Assembly (NCBI GenBank): GCA_037074705.1
Contig: CM073590.1
Span: 236,270,101-236,334,100 of the forward strand
Reading direction: 5' to 3'
Source: Zhengitettix transpicula
Taxonomy: Eukaryota; Arthropoda; Insecta; Orthoptera; Tetrigidae
Length of the DNA: 64,000 nucleotides
The notes under the pieces were generated by a model. The model had not been told where the DNA came from, ran no database searches, and saw only the letters and a program-made list of their open reading frames with translations. Position 1 is the stretch's first letter, and each line of letters opens with the position of its first letter. Below, in pieces: positions 60,202 to 64,000 of the stretch. The position numbers and the translations under genes are program-made.

Positions 60202-60363
60202 GTCCCCCCTATGATTAGAGCCGTTATCTATAAGATATATAGGTCAGACAAATCGTATAATATATATATATATACATATATATATATTAATTAAAATACT
60301 TCGTAATGGTCCCCCCTATGATTAGAGCCGTTATCTATAAGATATATAGGTCAGACGAATCGT
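60202..60363. repeat. Pair of 55-bp direct repeats around an AT tract
   Basis: GTCCCCCCTATGATTAGAGC then CGTTATCTATAAGATATATA and GGTCAGAC(A/G)AATCGT at 60202-60256 and 60309-60363. The copies differ at one base. The spacer is an (AT)-rich tract. It lies at the tail of a family A copy. Confidence 0.85.
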
Positions 60364-60839
60364 GAGCTTCAAGCAATAATTAAAAAATATTTTGCTATGA
60401 TAAAGCAACCATTATAATATAAAAAAATATGTTTTGTCCAAGTGTATATAATTAAGCAGCCATACATTTAATTGGATTAATGTAAAATTCCTATATGCCT
60501 TGAATAATGCAATTATTATCCTCGTTTTATTAGCTTTAAAATAAAATTAATTAACGTAAGAGTGAATACACAAAATTTTTATTTAATTTACGTTTTAAAA
60601 CTATATATTCTTGTAATTTCTGTGTGTTTAATTATTGCGAGTAAAAAACTCAGTTACAACATTATGAACACTGTGAAGTTTTCATATTATTGGGCCAAGG
60701 AAGTTGTTGGAGACAATCTCAATTGTTTCACTTAAATTGTTTATATGTTTTAACATTTATGACATTTAAATAGTTTCTGTATTAATATGTTATTTATTTG
60801 GAATCCAATATTTTTCCATTATATTTCTCAAATAATTCT

Positions 60840-60905
60840 TAGATCACGCCTGAAGACGACCCTCATGAATGGGAAGAAACGCGTTACGACGTATCAAAGT
60901 TAATA
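60840..60905 (+). repeat. Hammerhead-like hairpin, single copy
   Basis: CACGCCTGAAGACGACCCTC then GAATGGGAAGAAACGCGTT. CTGAAGA, one extra C, a CCC/GGG stem and GAAACG. Confidence 0.5.
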
Positions 60906-60983
60906 TGTGTAAATTTTAATGTTTTTATATATATGCATTACGACTTAAATAACTTATGCTTTTACTTACGTCATGGTTGAATA

Positions 60984-61225
60984 AAGGATCCTCGGTTTAT
61001 CAACGTTTCAGCGAATTTCAACCATGTCATCGTCGTCAGTCGACTGGTAATTTGCTTCTTCTCAAATATTTATAATTTTGTAAAAACTTTCACATTCTCG
61101 TTTAATTTTGATATTTAATATTACCAGTCATCTGACGAGGGAGGAGTTGAATTTCGATTAAAAGTTGATGAGGCTTAATAAAAATTTAAGATGGTTGATA
61201 AACCGAGAATCTTTTATTGAAATAT
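60984..61225. repeat. Hammerhead-like inverted pair with about 70-100-bp arms
   Basis: Left arm (minus sense): GTCGACTGACGACGATGAC, then AATTCGCTGAAACGTTG and ATAAACCGAGGATCC. Right arm 61123-61225: CATCTGACGAGGGAGGAG, TTGAATTTCG, GGTTGATAAACCGAGAATC. The right arm has an insertion of about 40 bp before GGTTGATAAACC and no clear GAAACG. Confidence 0.6.
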
Positions 61226-64000
61226 TCTGACTATTGGCGAATATCTGATAATTTATGAAAGCTCATAGATGTATATTTTTTTTTTTAAAAAAAAGGAGAG
61301 CATGAAGGTAGAGGAGGGTGTAACTGAGCATTTAAGCTATAAGTATACAGAAGTTCAGATTTTTAGAGACGATTTATGGACGTTTAACAAAATATATTAA
61401 GGAAGAATAATAGAAAATAATTAGTGAAAATTTTGAGCTTAAATAAGAAAAAAAGGCAAGAAACTAATACTGTTGATTTTAAGACGTGCTGAAAATAATG
61501 AAAAAATATTGAAGATTTTATGAAAAAAATTAGATAATCGTACGTCTAGAGAGGAACTTCAACGCACAACACGTGACCTGCAAATATGATTAAGATTTAA
61601 TTTTTATATATATTTTTAACAATATGATATATTTTTACAGTTACCATTTATAATTAATTTATTTTTATTAAAAATGGAATCTTTAATTATCGATAGAACA
61701 ACGTTTCTGAAGTTATTTGTATGCCTTAAGATGCTAAAAATAGGTACAGAAACGATTTTTGTGTCGTTCATTAAAGGTTTTTACGTCTAACAAAATTATT
61801 TTGATATTTTAAAAAATGTTAATGTTCGTCGCATATATCTCTAATTACCATCAAAATGAAAACTCTCAAACACTAGAAGAGGAAGAAATTTTGTTAATAT
61901 GTAAATGGCGCAGATTAGGAATAAAGAGGGTTTAAAGGTCACGAAGATTTTAATTAAAACACGTCGCATGTGCTGCTGCACTGGAGAATACTCAGGATGG
62001 GAAGAAATTTCTCAACTACTGAGCTTCCAGTCAGAAACTGGTAAAGGAAAAATTAAGTTTAGGCCTTGACAATGTCCTGGCTGTAGAACTGGAGAAATAC
62101 AATTTATACTATTAATAGGAAACAATGATTTAAAATTTAGTCCTTATAAAAAAATTCTAAATGGATTTAAGTTTATAGAAGTGAAATTCTGAAAAACATA
62201 TTTGTGTTTAATTTTTTTACAGACATAATTAATGACCTTCTGTAGACGAATGAACCTTAAGATAACAGGCGCTTGGATGTTGTTTACACCGATCCTCCTG
62301 ATATGAGCTTACCGTCAGTTTCGTTTCCAACAAAAAAATAAGAAGTCTCTCTGGAAGGAATTGTAGCAATAAAGCAAGCATCCAACTCAGGTTGGAACTG
62401 GAAATATTCTCGATTCGTCGCCCTTACGTATGCGATATTGGATTCCAACGTACTCCATAAAGCGTAGTTCAGAGGAAACTGAATTATACTCTATAAGTTT
62501 TTTTTGGTGAACAACGGTATATGTATATATTAAAACAAAAGGTATATATCTGTTAAAATTTCAAGAAATAAATTAGTTTAATGTTTTGAGAGTGGAGGCC
62601 TTTATATGTAAATCAGTGAATTATTTGAAAAAAAAATACAAAATTTACAGACTCCATGACTTCTATTAATTAATTTATAATATGACTACATTAATGGTCA
62701 TATAAGTGATATAAATGAAATTTTAATAAATAAACGACTATTCTTCAGAAAATGATGACATTTTCAGATAAATACAGTAGAATTTTAAAGAAACTTTAAA
62801 TCAACTACATTTTATTATCGTGGTGTAAAACATGCAGTTAAAAATTAAATTAATGAACGTTAAATATTAAGACCTATACAATGGCAACTGGAAAGACAAA
62901 TATTAATTGTGTAGCATTATTTAAATCATAATATTTATTGTATCAATGTTTGGTATTAATATTTATCTTTTATTAAGGTGAAACTCAACTTAATTTTCTA
63001 CAGCAAAATTAAGATAATTCAATATTTGTTTTTAAGTTCTCTTAATTATTTAATTGTTATTACCTGAAGAACTCTGAAATTTATGATAAAACGTCGTTAC
63101 GTAATAACATTTTGTGAGAAAAAAATTATTCCTTTTAGTTCAGCTTTTTTTTCTGATTTATAGTTCAATTAATTCAGATATTCGGCGATTAGGATTGTCA
63201 TATAATTTTCAGTTAATTAGTTTATCCTAATATTTTTTTTCATAATAGCCAGATAATTGAATACTAAAAAGTGGATCAGAGTGAAATTAATGGTCAATAA
63301 TTTCGAAAACATTTCTGTCACAACTGAAGAATTAAATTTTTGGTGCCATCAAACTAATGGACTGTTAACGTGATTTATTATTAATTAACACAATGCTGCA
63401 ATTTCCACCTGCGTCCATTATAAATATATATATAAATAATTAGTAATGAATTGAAAATAATAAAAAGCAAAACTTTGCATACAAAACATTGTGTGTATTA
63501 TAATTAAAAAGACTTCGGCCCTTGATTAATAAAATTAATTGTAGCTATTAAATAGATAATGGAAAAAATTAGGCGATGAAAAAAAAACAGCAAAGGACTT
63601 AACTTAAAAGCGAAGGATCAGGGAACACTTACATTCTTTGTTTTTAATATATACGTCAATACTACAACAAAATTACGAATTGATTTTGAATTATAAGGAG
63701 GAATTTTGATTATAATTTATTCCATATTTGGCACAGGCTTCGCACCGCAGTCAATTATAAACTCCAATATACGATCGACTGTGCTTTATTTCAATTATGT
63801 TGGTTTTATATGTCGAAATAGGAATACAAAGGATTTTTTTTAATCCCGAATATTTCATGTGGTAAAGAAGTTGACTGAGGTAGAAGGAGGAATCTCTATT
63901 ACAATCCGTTTACTATAATGAAGTCCTATTCCAGAAAAGAAACTAGTACACATATATGCTGATTCATGCTAACTGGAAGTCGGAAAAATTGTGAATATTT
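61226..64000. other. Very AT-rich, no supported gene
   Basis: Only a decayed hammerhead-like copy at 63060 and a T11A8 palindrome at 61276 were noticed. Confidence 0.6.
63060..63120 (+). repeat. Decayed hammerhead-like copy
   Basis: TACCTGAAGAACTCTGAAAT then TGATAAAACGTCGTTACG: CTGAAGA and an AAAACG box. Confidence 0.35.

Overview
This window looks like a large, repeat-rich, AT-rich animal genome, most likely an arthropod and plausibly an insect. The taxon is an inference. It rests on low gene density, intron-style splice signals, A-tailed SINE-like repeats and short hammerhead-like inverted repeats of the kind found at Penelope-like element ends in arthropods. There is no prokaryotic organisation (no operons, ribosome binding sites or long ORFs). 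Nearly all open frames over 60 codons fall in repeats, microsatellites or chance AT-rich sequence.

Only one gene part is well supported. It is a 95-nt first coding exon on the minus strand (25717 down to 25623) in a GC/CpG-rich island (about 25470-25945), with a good Kozak context and a consensus GTGAGT donor. Its frame closes soon after the donor, so it is only about 33 codons long as genomic ORF. If it is real, much of 1-25600 is its first intron or downstream gene body, and the A-over-T excess on the plus strand from about 20000 to 25400 fits minus-strand transcription. Weaker coding-like segments lie at 27443-27700 (minus, with a donor), 27712-28143 (strand unclear), 41144-41330 (minus, possible transposase remnant) and 49068-49240 (plus, C-ending codons).

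The rest is mobile-element sediment. Family A has about 22 copies of a SINE-like repeat, up to about 560 bp, with several conserved hairpins and two alternative 3' ends: one A-tailed, the other ending in a CTACACC-type sequence. Family B and its relatives are short inverted repeats carrying a CTGANGA box, a hairpin and a GAAAC(G) box, at about 18 loci. One locus is a tandem array of three units of about 150 bp capped by an inverted copy (38822-39440). Family D (three copies, 46394-48190), family E (32962-35550, with two nested miniature inverted-repeat insertions flanked by apparent target duplications) and family F (820, 1050, 4760) are local repeat sets.

Layout: 1-5260 family A fragments and family F; 5260-11250 four family A copies and a tandem duplication; 11290-15250 three family B elements, another hammerhead-like pair and an interrupted family A copy; 15750-21580 three family A copies, one hammerhead-like pair and a CCCCCT microsatellite; 21600-25950 a quieter stretch ending at the exon and GC island; 26150-31260 old family A copies and coding-like remnants; 32950-35560 family E; 36790-43870 family A copies alternating with the densest family B cluster; 44700-50320 hammerhead-like pairs, family D and a candidate exon; 51900-64000 more family A copies, a dispersed duplication and three further hammerhead-like loci in AT-rich sequence.
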